Positions 39,485-47,885 of a stretch of DNA of 64,000 nucleotides are shown here, piece by piece. A program made the position numbers and the translations under genes. Numbering within the stretch: the first letter of the stretch is position 1; each line of letters opens with the position of its first letter. The notes below the pieces were generated by a model, which saw nothing but the letters and a program-made list of their open reading frames with translations, made no database searches and was not told where the DNA came from. The DNA is from Novosphingobium sp. (GTDB lineage Bacteria; Pseudomonadota; Alphaproteobacteria; Sphingomonadales; Sphingomonadaceae): the NCBI GenBank assembly GCA_016719755.1, contig JADJYM010000010.1, forward strand, positions 62,001 to 126,000. The letters are read 5' to 3'.

Positions 39485-40590
39485 GCGCGCTGGAAGAAGG
39501 CCCGGTGACCCTGGCGGACGCCCCCGTTCGGCGCCTCAACATGATCGAGGCGATCAACGAGGCGCTGCACCTGATGATGGCGCGCGATGACAGCGTGGTC
39601 GTGTTCGGGGAGGACGTGGGCTATTTCGGCGGGGTGTTCCGCGCCACGGCGGGTCTGCAGAAGACCTTCGGCAAAAGCCGTGTGTTCGATACCCCGATCA
39701 ACGAATGCGGGATCATCGGCGCGGCGGTGGGCATGGCCGCCTATGGCCTGCGCCCCGTGCCGGAAATCCAGTTCGCGGACTATATCTATCCCGGCTACGA
39801 CCAGCTCGTCTCCGAAGCGGCGCGGCTGCGCTACCGTTCCGCCGGAGAGTTCATCGCGCCGATCACCGTGCGCTCGCCGTTCGGCGGGGGCATCTTCGGC
39901 GGCCAGACCCACAGCCAGAGCCCGGAGGCGCTGTTCACCCATGTCGCGGGGCTGAAAGTCGTCATCCCCAGCACCCCGCATGACGCCAAGGGCCTGCTGA
40001 TCGCCGCGATCGAGGATAACGATCCGGTGATCTTCTTCGAACCGAAGCGGATCTACAACGGCCCGTTCAACGGCTATTACGACAAGCCGGTGGAGCCCTG
40101 GGCGCGGCACCCCGATTCCGAGGTGCCCGAAGGCTATTATTCCATACCGCTGGGCAAGGCGCGGATCGTGCGCGAGGGCGAGGCGCTGACCGTGCTGGCC
40201 TATGGCACGATGATCCACGTAGCCGAGGCGGTGCTGGCCGAAAAGGGCGTCGATGCGGAGATCATCGACCTGCGCACGCTGCTTCCGCTCGATATCGAGA
40301 CTGTGAAGAAGTCGGTGGAAAAGACCGGCAAATGCCTGATCGTCCACGAGGCGACCCGCACCGGCGGGTTCGGCGGGGAACTGTCCGCGCTGGTGCAGGA
40401 ACACTGCTTCTACCATCTGGAGGCGCCGATCGAGCGCGTGACCGGGTTCGACACGCCGTACCCGCACAGCCTTGAATGGGCCTATTTCCCCGGTCCCGTC
40501 CGCATCGGCGAGGCGGTGGACCGGTTGCTTGCGTCCGGGGGCAGACGGGCAGCCCCCGGTGGCCGCAATGACGCGGTGAGGAACGGATAA
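39481..40590 (+). CDS. bkdA2: Branched-chain 2-oxoacid dehydrogenase E1 component, beta subunit
   Basis: Partner of E1alpha (369 aa). GEDVGYFGGVFRAT, PINECGIIGAAVGMA, YIYPGYDQLVSEAARLRYRS and the C-terminal transketolase domain (LTVLAYGTMIHVAEAVL) mark the beta subunit. The family normally ends near AVDRLLA; here about 19 more residues (SGGRRAAPGGRNDAVRNG) follow, encoded by a palindromic sequence (40535-40559) resembling an intergenic repeat. The stop overlaps the E2 start by one base. Confidence 0.94.
   Translation: MSALEEGPVTLADAPVRRLNMIEAINEALHLMMARDDSVVVFGEDVGYFGGVFRATAGLQKTFGKSRVFDTPINECGIIGAAVGMAAYGLRPVPEIQFADYIYPGYDQLVSEAARLRYRSAGEFIAPITVRSPFGGGIFGGQTHSQSPEALFTHVAGLKVVIPSTPHDAKGLLIAAIEDNDPVIFFEPKRIYNGPFNGYYDKPVEPWARHPDSEVPEGYYSIPLGKARIVREGEALTVLAYGTMIHVAEAVLAEKGVDAEIIDLRTLLPLDIETVKKSVEKTGKCLIVHEATRTGGFGGELSALVQEHCFYHLEAPIERVTGFDTPYPHSLEWAYFPGPVRIGEAVDRLLASGGRRAAPGGRNDAVRNG
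40535..40559. repeat. Palindrome inside the 3' end of bkdA2
   Basis: CCGGGGGC (40535-40542) and GCCCCCGG (40552-40559) are exact inverted repeats with a 9-nt loop; CGCAATGACG follows at 40563. The combination looks like a dispersed intergenic element captured by the reading frame. Confidence 0.6.
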
Positions 40591-41912
40591 TGGCCAAATA
40601 TACCTTCAACCTCCCCGACATCGGCGAAGGCATCGCCGAGGCCGAAATCGTCGCCTGGCACGTCAAGGTGGGCGACCGGGTCGAGGAGGATGACAAGCTG
40701 GCCGACGTCATGACCGACAAGGCCACGGTCGAAATGGAAAGCCCGGTGGCAGGCACGGTCGTGTCCGTTGCCGGGGCAGAGGGCGACATGCTCGCCATCG
40801 GCGCCCCGCTGGTGGTGATCGAAACCGACGGGGAAGGGGAGGTGGAAGAAGCCGCTGCACCGGCTCCGGCTCCGGCTCCGACTCCCGCTCCTGCACCCCA
40901 ACCCCAGACCCAACCTCCGTTCGTGTCGAGCGAAGTCGAGACACCGCAAGCGGCGCCTGCCCCCGCCAAGGCCGAACCAGCGCCTGAACCCCGTGTCTCG
41001 ACGAAGCTCGACACGAACGGGGAGGCCAAGGGCCATGCGGCCAAGGTGCTGGCCAGCCCTGCCGTGCGTGCCCGTGCGGCCGAGCTGGGAATCGATCTTG
41101 GCGAGGTGAAGCCAGCCGAGGATGGCCGCGTGCGCCATGCCGATCTTGACGCGTTCCTGGCCTACAACGCGGGCGGCGGCTTCCGCGCCGCTGGCACGCG
41201 CCGCGCGGATCAGGAGGTGCGGGTGATCGGGCTGCGCCGCCGGATCGCGGAAAACATGGCGGCGTCCAAGCGCCACATCCCGCACTTCTCCTATGTCGAG
41301 GAATGCGATGCGACCGCACTGGAGGCGATGCGCGCGCAATTGAACGCCGCGCGCGGCAGCCGCCCCAAGCTGACCATGTTGCCGCTGCTGATCACCGCGA
41401 TGTGCAAGGCGCTGGCCGATTTCCCGATGCTCAACGCCCGCTATGATGACGAGGCGGGAGTGGTCCACCGCTCGGGCGCGGTTCACCTTGGCATGGCGAC
41501 GCAGACGCCCGGCGGACTGATGGTGCCGGTGATCCGCAACGCGCAGGACCGCAACCTGTGGCAGCTCGCGGCGGAGATCGTCCGGCTGGCCGAAGCGGCC
41601 CGCACCGGCACGGCCAAGAGCGAGGAGCTGTCCGGCTCCACCATCACGCTCACTTCGCTGGGTGCGCTGGGCGGAGTGGCGCACACGCCGGTGATCAACC
41701 GCCCCGAAGTGGCGATCCTAGGCCCCAACCGGATCGTCGAACGGCCGATGTTCGTGCCCGATGGCATGGGGGGCGAGCGCATCGAAAAGCGCAAGCTGAT
41801 GAACCTGTCGATCAGCTGTGATCACCGCGTGGTCGACGGGCACGACGCGGCCAGCTTCGTCCAGGCGGTGAAGCGGCTGATCGAAACGCCGGTGCTGCTG
41901 CTGGCTGACTGA
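40590..41912 (+). CDS. bkdB: Branched-chain 2-oxoacid dehydrogenase E2 (dihydrolipoamide acyltransferase)
   Basis: Core acyltransferase (440 aa). One lipoyl domain (1-80, lipoyl Lys near residue 45 in TDKATVEM), an Ala/Pro linker (about 85-150), a peripheral-subunit-binding domain (about 152-190, VLASPAVRARAAELGIDL) and the catalytic domain with DHRVVDGHDAA near the C-terminus. The linker contains FVSSEVETP and RVSTKLDTNG, encoded by two inverted 28-nt repeat arms (40917-40944 and 40993-41020). No E3 gene follows in the window; the complex presumably uses a shared lipoamide dehydrogenase. Confidence 0.95.
   Translation: MAKYTFNLPDIGEGIAEAEIVAWHVKVGDRVEEDDKLADVMTDKATVEMESPVAGTVVSVAGAEGDMLAIGAPLVVIETDGEGEVEEAAAPAPAPAPTPAPAPQPQTQPPFVSSEVETPQAAPAPAKAEPAPEPRVSTKLDTNGEAKGHAAKVLASPAVRARAAELGIDLGEVKPAEDGRVRHADLDAFLAYNAGGGFRAAGTRRADQEVRVIGLRRRIAENMAASKRHIPHFSYVEECDATALEAMRAQLNAARGSRPKLTMLPLLITAMCKALADFPMLNARYDDEAGVVHRSGAVHLGMATQTPGGLMVPVIRNAQDRNLWQLAAEIVRLAEAARTGTAKSEELSGSTITLTSLGALGGVAHTPVINRPEVAILGPNRIVERPMFVPDGMGGERIEKRKLMNLSISCDHRVVDGHDAASFVQAVKRLIETPVLLLAD
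40917..41020. repeat. Inverted pair of 28-nt palindromic repeat arms inside the E2 linker
   Basis: Arm 40917-40944 and arm 40993-41020 are reverse complements at 25 of 28 positions; the three differing central bases are TTC versus GAA, themselves complementary, so each arm is a quasi-palindrome (GTGTCGAGCGAAGTCGAGAC core). They bracket 48 nt of normal Ala/Pro linker. The core matches a repeat I know as common between genes in sphingomonads. Confidence 0.8.
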
Positions 41913-41922
41913 GGGCTAGGGT

Positions 41923-42363
41923 TCAGCGCACGATCGCGCTGTAGGCGATGCGCCCCTGGCCCTGTGCGGCGGTGGCGGGGGCGACCCGCCAGCGGACGTG
42001 GGTGACGTCCTCGGGCGTGGCCATGCGGCTGCCGACACGCAGCGCTCCCAGCTTGCCCCAGGTCTTGCCGCCGTCGATCGAGACTTCCTCGTCGCCATTG
42101 GCGCTGCCCTGGTAATAGACGCTGCGGGGCAGGGGATTGGTGACGGTGAAACCGCCCTGTCCGCCCATCCGGTACCAGCTGACCACATAGACCACCCGGT
42201 CCCCCCGGGCGAGCCGCGCGGCGGGTTCCAGCATCCGCCCGGCGCGCGGGCTGGTCTTCTCCACAAACACCGCGCTGTCGAGCGCAACGGCGGGAGAAGC
42301 CGGCGCGGCAATCGGCGCGGCAAAGGCAAGACAGCTGCCGAGAATCGCAGCGGCACGAAGCAT
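41923..42363 (-). CDS. Hypothetical secreted protein
   Basis: Not assigned to a named family with confidence. From the ATG at 42363 the 146-aa product has a signal peptide (MLRAAAILGSCLAFAAPIAAPA) and a single beta-sandwich-like domain: VFVEKTSPRAGRMLEP, GDRVVYVVSWYRMGG, VTNPLPRSVYYQGSA, SIDGGKTWGKLG. The pattern resembles DUF11-type surface domains (conserved repeat of envelope proteins). It is convergent with bkdB (10 bp). A longer frame upstream of 42363 has no plausible start. Confidence 0.78.
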   Translation of the reverse strand: MLRAAAILGSCLAFAAPIAAPASPAVALDSAVFVEKTSPRAGRMLEPAARLARGDRVVYVVSWYRMGGQGGFTVTNPLPRSVYYQGSANGDEEVSIDGGKTWGKLGALRVGSRMATPEDVTHVRWRVAPATAAQGQGRIAYSAIVR

Positions 42364-42635
42364 GGTCACGTGGTTAAGCCCCCGGTTCGTCCATCGACGG
42401 ACATCGAGGCGTCTTGTCGCAAACGGGGGCAAAGGAATGGTTAACGCCGGGTCTGCGGGCGGACGCGCGCCTCGTCCCGGACATGATCCGGGAGCGGTCG
42501 CGGCGAGGGGGCTTGCCATCGGGCGAGGCCCCCTGGGCACGTCCGCGACGACGCTGGGCCGGGGGCAGGATTTGCCTGCTTCCCAGCCCCCCGGCGCGAT
42601 TTTTCACAGAGCCGCACAAAGGCGCTTTATGGCGG
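42364..42635. other. Non-coding spacer with short dyads
   Basis: No gene is seen. It contains the palindrome TCCCGGACATGATCCGGGA (42475-42493), a form of the TCCCGGAC-GTCCGGGA element common between sphingomonad genes (compare 52536-52553), and a 7-bp dyad AGGGGGC / GCCCCCT (42507-42533). Its right end holds the tRNA-Asp promoter. Confidence 0.6.
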
Positions 42636-42664
42636 TTGACAGCCCCGTTTCGCTCGCCTAGTGG
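42636..42664 (+). promoter_or_regulatory. Promoter of tRNA-Asp
   Basis: Perfect -35 box TTGACA (42636-42641), 17-nt spacer and a weak -10 TAGTGG (42659-42664), with the expected start 14 or so bases before the mature tRNA. Confidence 0.6.
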
Positions 42665-42684
42665 CGCGTCTCCCAAGTGGCTGC

Positions 42685-42761
42685 GCGGGTGTAGCTCAGT
42701 TGGTTAGAGTGCCGGCCTGTCACGCCGGAGGTCGCGGGTTCGAGCCCCGTCACTCGCGCCA
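42685..42761 (+). tRNA. tRNA-Asp (anticodon GTC)
   Basis: A 77-nt cloverleaf with encoded CCA: acceptor GCGGGTG / CACTCGC (one G-U), anticodon loop CTGTCAC (GTC), T arm CGGGTTCGAGCCCCG. Confidence 0.97.
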
Positions 42762-42776
42762 CTTGGGGATTTCCTT

Positions 42777-43859
42777 TCAGAACAGGTTGCTGATTTTCAC
42801 GTCCTGTCCCCCAGCGGGCAGGCTGATCATCATGCCGTCCTGCGCCAGGCGCAGCGTGCCGGAAAACTCCTGGCGCGCATCCCCCAGGAACAGCGGTTCG
42901 ATCAGCCTGGCGGGCGGCGCCGGGACAAGGTGGTAGAGCACCAGCGCCCTGACCCCGGCCTCGCGGGCAGAGCGCGCCGCTTCTTCCGGACTGGCGTGAT
43001 AGTCCTGGATGTCGTGCATGATCTTCGCCGCGTCCCCGCGCCCGCGCTTGCCCAGCTGCTCGCCCAGCGCGGCCACCATCTTGCGATTGAGCGCCTCGTG
43101 CAGCAGCAGGTCGCTGCCCTTGGCAGCCCGGACCAGCGCCGGGGAATAGGTGGTATCGCCCGAGATCGTGATCGAACGGCCCTTGTAGTCCACGCGGTAG
43201 CCGAAGGCGGGCTTGACCGGATCGTGAATCACCCGGATCACGGTGATCTTCACGCCCTCCTTGTCGTAAACGACCTGGGTGTCGGTGCCATCCGGCAGGG
43301 CAATGACGCTGGCCGTTGCGCCAAAGCCGCCAGGCCGGGCCACCGCCTCGCCGTGGTGGGCGATGCGGAAGCCCTTGTCGATCTCGTAAAGCGCGGTCTC
43401 GGCGGCAATCACCTGGTCGGTGCCTTGCGGGCCATGGACCGGCAAGGGCACCCCGCGCGATCCGCCGATCCAGGCCTGGAGCAGCAGCTCGCCAAGGCCA
43501 TCGATATGGTCGCTGTGGAGGTGAGTAAGGAAGCCCGCCTGGATCTTTTCCATCGGAAAGCCCATCCGCATCAGCTTGCGGATCGATCCGGACCCGGCAT
43601 CGAACACGAAGGCCTGCGATCCGGCCAGCACCCCGATGCAGGGGCCGGCGCGCGTGGCATCGGGCATCGGCGAGCCTGAGCCGCAGACATAGGCGTGGAG
43701 GCCGTCCGCCAGCGCCGCCGACTGGTCCACGCCCACCGTGCTGCCCAGCGCGCGGTCGAACGCGCGCTGCGCCAGCCAGGTGCTGCCTGAGTTGACGAAC
43801 AGCACCGCGCCGATCGCGATTGCCGCCACGGCGAGGCCCAGCTTGCGGCGTCTGGTCAT
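42777..43859 (-). CDS. MBL-fold metallo-hydrolase, membrane-anchored
   Basis: A 360-aa metallo-beta-lactamase-fold hydrolase. An N-terminal hydrophobic segment (LGLAVAAIAIGAVLFV) anchors or exports it. The zinc motif THLHSDHIDGLGE (near residue 112), the metal Asp in ISGDTTYSP and the late His LVLYHLVP are present, in the order of the RNase Z / arylsulfatase-like branch. An extracytoplasmic location argues against a tRNA 3'-processing role, so the substrate is unknown. Confidence 0.88.
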   Translation of the reverse strand: MTRRRKLGLAVAAIAIGAVLFVNSGSTWLAQRAFDRALGSTVGVDQSAALADGLHAYVCGSGSPMPDATRAGPCIGVLAGSQAFVFDAGSGSIRKLMRMGFPMEKIQAGFLTHLHSDHIDGLGELLLQAWIGGSRGVPLPVHGPQGTDQVIAAETALYEIDKGFRIAHHGEAVARPGGFGATASVIALPDGTDTQVVYDKEGVKITVIRVIHDPVKPAFGYRVDYKGRSITISGDTTYSPALVRAAKGSDLLLHEALNRKMVAALGEQLGKRGRGDAAKIMHDIQDYHASPEEAARSAREAGVRALVLYHLVPAPPARLIEPLFLGDARQEFSGTLRLAQDGMMISLPAGGQDVKISNLF

Positions 43860-43912
43860 GAAGTGTCTCCCAATTGGCGCCTTCTGCGTCGGCTGTGTGC
43901 GCGGCGCGATGG

Positions 43913-43933
43913 ATGCTGAAACAAGTTCAGCAT
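43913..43933. repeat. Short palindromic intergenic repeat
   Basis: ATGCTGAA (43913-43920) and TTCAGCAT (43926-43933) flank ACAAG. The string continues to GACGTC and is of a type I recognise as dispersed between sphingomonad genes. Confidence 0.65.
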
Positions 43934-43978
43934 GACGTCAAATCGGAGAGAGGGTGTCAAACGGGAGAATGGGCCTCT

Positions 43979-44194
43979 TCACCCCCAGCGGCCGGTTTCC
44001 ATCCAGATCAGGAACCGCCGCAGCGGCAGCAGCCAGATCACGCCCAGCACGACATAGACCGGCAGCTGCCCCAGTGCCGGCCAGCCCGCCATCAGCGGCG
44101 CGACATAGCGTGCCACCAGACCGCCATAGACCAGCAGCACCGCCAGCAGGCCAAGAATGCCAAGGGGAATCCGCAAGGTGGGCTGTTCGCGCAT
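43979..44194 (-). CDS. DUF2842 membrane protein
   Basis: A 71-aa protein with two hydrophobic helices (LGILGLLAVLLVYGGLVARYVAP and LPVYVVLGVIWLLPL, start and end given) and a cationic C-terminus. Family DUF2842 has no known function; it is confined mainly to alphaproteobacteria. Its ATG at 44194 is the base directly after the stop of the fau-like gene, so translational coupling is likely. Confidence 0.85.
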   Translation of the reverse strand: MREQPTLRIPLGILGLLAVLLVYGGLVARYVAPLMAGWPALGQLPVYVVLGVIWLLPLRRFLIWMETGRWG

Positions 44195-44785
44195 TCAGCA
44201 AGGTTCCTCGGGGCAAAAGGGTCCGTAGAGGCGGGTGGGAGTTACCACGGCACTCAGTGGCACGTCATGTGGCTCTGTGGGCAGGTCATCGACCAGCTGG
44301 CAATCCCAGGCAAGCCCGATCGCAAGGCGCGGCGGATGGGCGGCGAGCCAGCGGTCGTAATGCCCCGCGCCATACCCGATCCGCGCGCCATTGGCGGTAA
44401 AGCCCAGCAGCGGGCAGAACACCACATCCGGAACCAGCAGCGGCGCATCGGCGGCGGGTTGCAGCGCCTTGTAGGGATCGGGCTCCAGCAGGTCCTCGAC
44501 GAAGGGATTGGTCCATTCGCGGAATGCCATCGGCTCTCCGCGCGCGGCGAACCAGGGCAGGGCCACGCGGTGCCCGGCCTCGAAGAACCAGCGGGCATAG
44601 TTGGAAGCGGGCACTTCGCCCGGCATCTCGTGGAAGACCGAGATCACCGCGCCGCTGGGAATGAGGTCCAGTACCGCTGTGGGCGGGCGGCGCAGCATCA
44701 GGCCGCGCATGGCATCAGGAATGCCGGCAACGAAGTCCGCGCGGCGGCGCTTGAGCTCGGCGCGCAGGGCTTGCTTGTCGGTCAA
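44195..44785 (-). CDS. fau: 5-formyltetrahydrofolate cyclo-ligase
   Basis: ATP-dependent conversion of 5-formyl-THF to 5,10-methenyl-THF (about 196 aa). Features: KQALRAELKRRRADF at the start, DVVFCPLLGFTANGARIGYGAGHYDRWL (start and end of the signature only), and the family C-terminus. A TTG start at 44785 is chosen because the family N-terminus begins here and no ATG or GTG fits; start is the least certain point. Its place downstream of zapA and 6S RNA is the classical ssrS-ygfA arrangement. Confidence 0.86.
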   Translation of the reverse strand: MTDKQALRAELKRRRADFVAGIPDAMRGLMLRRPPTAVLDLIPSGAVISVFHEMPGEVPASNYARWFFEAGHRVALPWFAARGEPMAFREWTNPFVEDLLEPDPYKALQPAADAPLLVPDVVFCPLLGFTANGARIGYGAGHYDRWLAAHPPRLAIGLAWDCQLVDDLPTEPHDVPLSAVVTPTRLYGPFCPEEPC

Positions 44786-44812
44786 ACGGCTTGGCCTCCA
44801 GATTAGGCCCGT

Positions 44813-44901
44813 CCATGCGAGCGTAACAAAGCAATCCAGTGCCGTGCCGCGCCGCCCCGGATTGCTTGGGGCCTTGCCCCTCGCAAGGACGAAAGCGTTG
44901 G
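44813..44901. repeat. Palindromic intergenic repeat with GCAATCC / GGATTGC arms
   Basis: TGCGAGCGTAACAAAGCAATCC (core, 44816-44836) and GGATTGCTTGGGG ... TCGCAAGGAC (44869-44889) form an interrupted inverted repeat of the type common between sphingomonad genes. It lies between the 6S RNA and fau. Confidence 0.6.
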
Positions 44902-44921
44902 ACGCAGCCGCCTGTGCGGTG

Positions 44922-45087
44922 GGTGACGGGACCACCATGGGCCGTTGCCGGGGAAATCCTCTGACGCGTTTGACGTCAGGTGGGAACCATGTGCACCGCG
45001 CCAGGGCTCGGGCAGGGACAGCCCCCAATCGGATTGCTTATAGCCTCAGGGATGTTCTGTCGGTTCGTACCGGGCAGTACCCGTCAC
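44922..45087 (-). ncRNA. ssrS: 6S RNA
   Basis: Position and structure support 6S RNA, the sigma70-RNA-polymerase decoy. It lies between zapA and fau as in E. coli. Its ends pair: GTGACGGG (minus strand, 45087-45080) with CCCGTCAC (44930-44923), enclosing 165 nt, a normal length. A 3' hairpin CTGACG / CGTCAG follows CAC at about 44960-44980, matching the position of the E. coli CACCTTGAACC hairpin. A promoter (45093-45121) points exactly to the 5' end. The primary sequence is divergent, so a covariance-model search should confirm it. Confidence 0.75.
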
Positions 45088-45092
45088 GTTCC

Positions 45093-45121
45093 TAAATAGG
45101 GCAGGTGGGCCTAGCCCTCAA
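45093..45121 (-). promoter_or_regulatory. Promoter of 6S RNA, inside the 3' end of zapA
   Basis: On the minus strand TTGAGG (45121-45116), 17-nt spacer and TATTTA (45098-45093); the start would fall at about 45086, the 5' base of the terminal helix. Confidence 0.6.
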
Positions 45122-45395
45122 GGGCCGAAGCGCAATTTTCCAGCCGCGCGGCCAGGGCTTCCAGCCGGGCCGGGTCGATTTCCGGGCGCGTTGCGACGCG
45201 CTGGCGCGCTTCATGCAGCTCGTCGGCCAGCAGCAGCGCGGCGAACAGCAGCTGGCGCGGCTCGCTGTGGGTGCCGCCCATCTCGTCCACCTTGTCCGCA
45301 ATCAGGCGGCCCAGGCCCAGCACGTGTTGTTCCTCGCCCTCGGCGCAGGCGACGGTATAGGAGCGGCCGCCGATACGAAGGGTGACATTGCTCAT
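45111..45395 (-). CDS. zapA: Cell division protein ZapA
   Basis: A 94-aa FtsZ-ring-stabilising protein. The N-terminal VTLRIGGRSYTVACAEGEEQ beta-turn and the long C-terminal helix (QLLFAALLLADELHEAR ...) are the ZapA pattern. Start at 45395. A small coiled-coil gene ends 7 bp upstream, and 6S RNA starts just downstream. Confidence 0.9.
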   Translation of the reverse strand: MSNVTLRIGGRSYTVACAEGEEQHVLGLGRLIADKVDEMGGTHSEPRQLLFAALLLADELHEARQRVATRPEIDPARLEALAARLENCASALEG

Positions 45396-45402
45396 CGCGC
45401 GG

Positions 45403-45603
45403 TCATCCCTGGGCGCCTTCGATCAGGGCGTCGAGCTGGCCCAGCGAATCCTGCACCGCGGCGCGCAGCCGGTTGTGCCGGGCGCGCAGGCTGGCAAGCT
45501 CTGCCGCGCTGGCCGCCGCCGCCGGAGCGCGCGCCGCCGCCTCGATCCGGGCGAGTGCCGCCTCGATCCGGGATAGCGCTTTGGTGGTTGGATCCCCGTC
45601 CAT
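45403..45603 (-). CDS. Small coiled-coil protein upstream of zapA
   Basis: A 66-aa, almost entirely helical product with heptads (LSRIEAALARIEAAARA, ASLRARHNRLRAAVQDSLGQL). It is not a recognised named family by sequence, but a short coiled-coil gene directly before zapA is a recurring alphaproteobacterial arrangement and suggests a divisome partner. Start ATG at 45603. Confidence 0.72.
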   Translation of the reverse strand: MDGDPTTKALSRIEAALARIEAAARAPAAAASAAELASLRARHNRLRAAVQDSLGQLDALIEGAQG

Positions 45604-45797
45604 AGCCGCTGGCTAGCGCATTTAGCCATGAAGGCAAAGCGTTGCACGGCAGTTTTGCCACAGTCTCGAACGACGGGGGCGATACCATGGCTTGACAGGC
45701 GCGCTTGACGGGGGGCGGTGGCTTCGCAAAGGAGACCCGGCATCGAATCGCCCGGATTCGCGCGTCTAATTTCCGCTCCTGCCCGGAGAAATCGCCA

Positions 45798-47771
45798 ATG
45801 AGCCTCGATCCCGCCCGCCTCGCGCCCATGGCCAATGCCATTCGCGCGCTTTCGATGGATGCGGTCCAGGCGGCGAACAGCGGCCATCCGGGGATGCCGA
45901 TGGGCATGGCCGACGTTGCGACCGTGCTGTTCAGCCAGTTCCTGAAGTTCGATCCCGCCGCGCCGAAGTGGCCGGACCGTGACCGCTTTGTGCTGTCGGC
46001 GGGCCACGGCTCGATGCTGATCTATTCGCTGCTGCACCTCACCGGTTATGCCGCGCCGACGATCGATGACATCCGCAATTTCCGCCAGCTGCACAGCCCC
46101 TGCGCGGGGCACCCCGAAAACGCGGAGCTGCCGGGCGTGGAATGCACCACCGGCCCGCTGGGGCAGGGCCTGGCGATGGCGGTCGGCATGGCGATGGCCG
46201 AACGTCACCTCAACGCGGGCTTCGGCGACGCGCTGGTCGATCACAAGACCTGGGTGATCGCGGGCGACGGCTGCCTGATGGAAGGCGTCAATCACGAAGC
46301 CATCGGTCTGGCCGGCAATCTCAAGCTTGGCCGGCTCAACGTGCTGTGGGACGATAACAACATCACCATCGACGGCGATACCTCGCTGTCGACCTGCGAG
46401 GACATCGCCGCGCGCTTCGCCGCGACCGGCTGGCACGTCACCAGCTGCGACGGGCATGACTTTGCCGACATCGCCCGCGCTCTGGCCGAAGCAGAGGCCG
46501 ATCCGCGCCCCTCGCTGGTCGCCTGCAAGACCGTGATCGGCAAGGGTGCGCCCAACAAGCAGGGCAGCCACAACGTCCACGGCAGCCCGCTGGGCGCCGA
46601 CGAAGTGGCCGCCACCCGCGCCGCGCTCGGCTGGACGGCGGCTCCGTTCGAGGTTCCGGCGGAAATTCTGGCCGACTGGCGTTCGCTGGGCGCCAAGGGT
46701 GCCGCGGCCCGCGCCGAGTGGGAAGGGCGGCTTGCCGCCGCTCCGCAGCGCGCCGATTTCGAGGCGCGGATGGCGGGCGTCGTCGGCCTCGCCGGCCCGG
46801 CGCTGGAAGACTATATCGCCGGGCTGCTCGCCAGCCCGCAGAAGGTGGCAACCCGCAAGGCGTCGGAAATGGCGCTGGGCCCGCTGACCGAGCGTCTGCC
46901 GCAGCTGATCGGCGGCAGCGCCGACCTCACCGGATCGAACCTGACGAAGACCAAGGCGACCACACCGTTCGGCGCAAGCGACTATGCGGGCCGCCACGTC
47001 TATTACGGCATCCGCGAATTCGGCATGGCCGCAGCGATGAACGGCATGGCGCTGCATGGCGGTGTGGTTCCCTATGGCGGGACCTTCCTGGTCTTCTCCG
47101 ACTACTGCCGCAACGCGATCCGCCTTTCCGCTCTCCAGCACGCGCAGGTCGTCTACGTGCTGACCCACGATTCGATCGGCCTTGGCGAGGACGGCCCGAC
47201 CCACCAGCCGGTCGAGCACGTCATGTCGCTGCGCATGATCCCCAACCTCAACGTCTATCGCCCCGCCGACGTGATCGAGACGGCGGAATGCTGGGCGCTG
47301 GCGCTGGAAAGCGCAGGCACGCCCTCGGTCCTCGCGCTGTCGCGCCAGAACCTGCCGCAGCTGCGCGCAGAGGGCGGGATGCTTTCGGCCAAGGGTGCCT
47401 ATCGGCTCAAGGCCGCCGAAGCGGCGCGCGCAGTTGTGCTCGTCGCAACCGGCAGCGAGGTCGAGATCGCGATGGCCACCGCCGCCGCGCTGGAAGCGGA
47501 CGGGATCGGCGCCGATGTCGTCTCGATGCCGTGCGCCGAACTGTTCGACGCGCAGGACGCCGCCTATCGCGCCGACGTTTTGCCCGCGGGTGTCCTCAAG
47601 GTCTCGGTCGAGGCGGGGGTGACGCTGGGCTGGCAGAAGTATGTCGGCGACGGCCTGACCATCGGCATCGACCGCTTCGGCGCCTCGGCCCCGGCGGATG
47701 AGCTCTACAAGTATTTCGGCCTCAGCGCCCAGGCGATTGTTCCGCAGATCAAGGCCCGTCTGGGCAGGTAA
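45798..47771 (+). CDS. tkt: Transketolase
   Basis: ThDP-dependent two-carbon transferase of the pentose phosphate pathway (657 aa). [13 protein letters not shown], the ThDP motif [34 protein letters not shown] and the Pyr-domain [20 protein letters not shown] are as expected. The start at 45798 gives [23 protein letters not shown]; the frame is open upstream. First gene of a cluster with gap, pgk and fda; thiE, making the ThDP precursor, is 4 kb downstream. Confidence 0.97.
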   Translation: MSLDPARLAPMANAIRALSMDAVQAANSGHPGMPMGMADVATVLFSQFLKFDPAAPKWPDRDRFVLSAGHGSMLIYSLLHLTGYAAPTIDDIRNFRQLHSPCAGHPENAELPGVECTTGPLGQGLAMAVGMAMAERHLNAGFGDALVDHKTWVIAGDGCLMEGVNHEAIGLAGNLKLGRLNVLWDDNNITIDGDTSLSTCEDIAARFAATGWHVTSCDGHDFADIARALAEAEADPRPSLVACKTVIGKGAPNKQGSHNVHGSPLGADEVAATRAALGWTAAPFEVPAEILADWRSLGAKGAAARAEWEGRLAAAPQRADFEARMAGVVGLAGPALEDYIAGLLASPQKVATRKASEMALGPLTERLPQLIGGSADLTGSNLTKTKATTPFGASDYAGRHVYYGIREFGMAAAMNGMALHGGVVPYGGTFLVFSDYCRNAIRLSALQHAQVVYVLTHDSIGLGEDGPTHQPVEHVMSLRMIPNLNVYRPADVIETAECWALALESAGTPSVLALSRQNLPQLRAEGGMLSAKGAYRLKAAEAARAVVLVATGSEVEIAMATAAALEADGIGADVVSMPCAELFDAQDAAYRADVLPAGVLKVSVEAGVTLGWQKYVGDGLTIGIDRFGASAPADELYKYFGLSAQAIVPQIKARLGR

Positions 47772-47885
47772 GTTGGGGCTGCAGGCCCAACCCGCCAAGG
47801 GGGGCGGGGAGAAAAAAAAGGAAGAAAGGGAAAACCCCCCGGGGGTGCCCCCCGGCCCCCCCAGGAAAAAAAGAAGAAAAAAGAC
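47772..47885. other. Low-complexity spacer of G, A and C tracts between tkt and gap
   Basis: After AGTTGGGGCTGCAGGCCC the spacer consists of tracts: six G (47799-47804), eight A (47812-47819), A/G mixtures, a C6-G5 block (47835-47845), C6, C7, then A8 and A6 before the gap ATG. This composition occurs nowhere else in the window. It may be a faulty consensus over a palindromic repeat, or real; the gap ribosome-binding site is not recognisable apart from GAAG. Confidence 0.8.
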
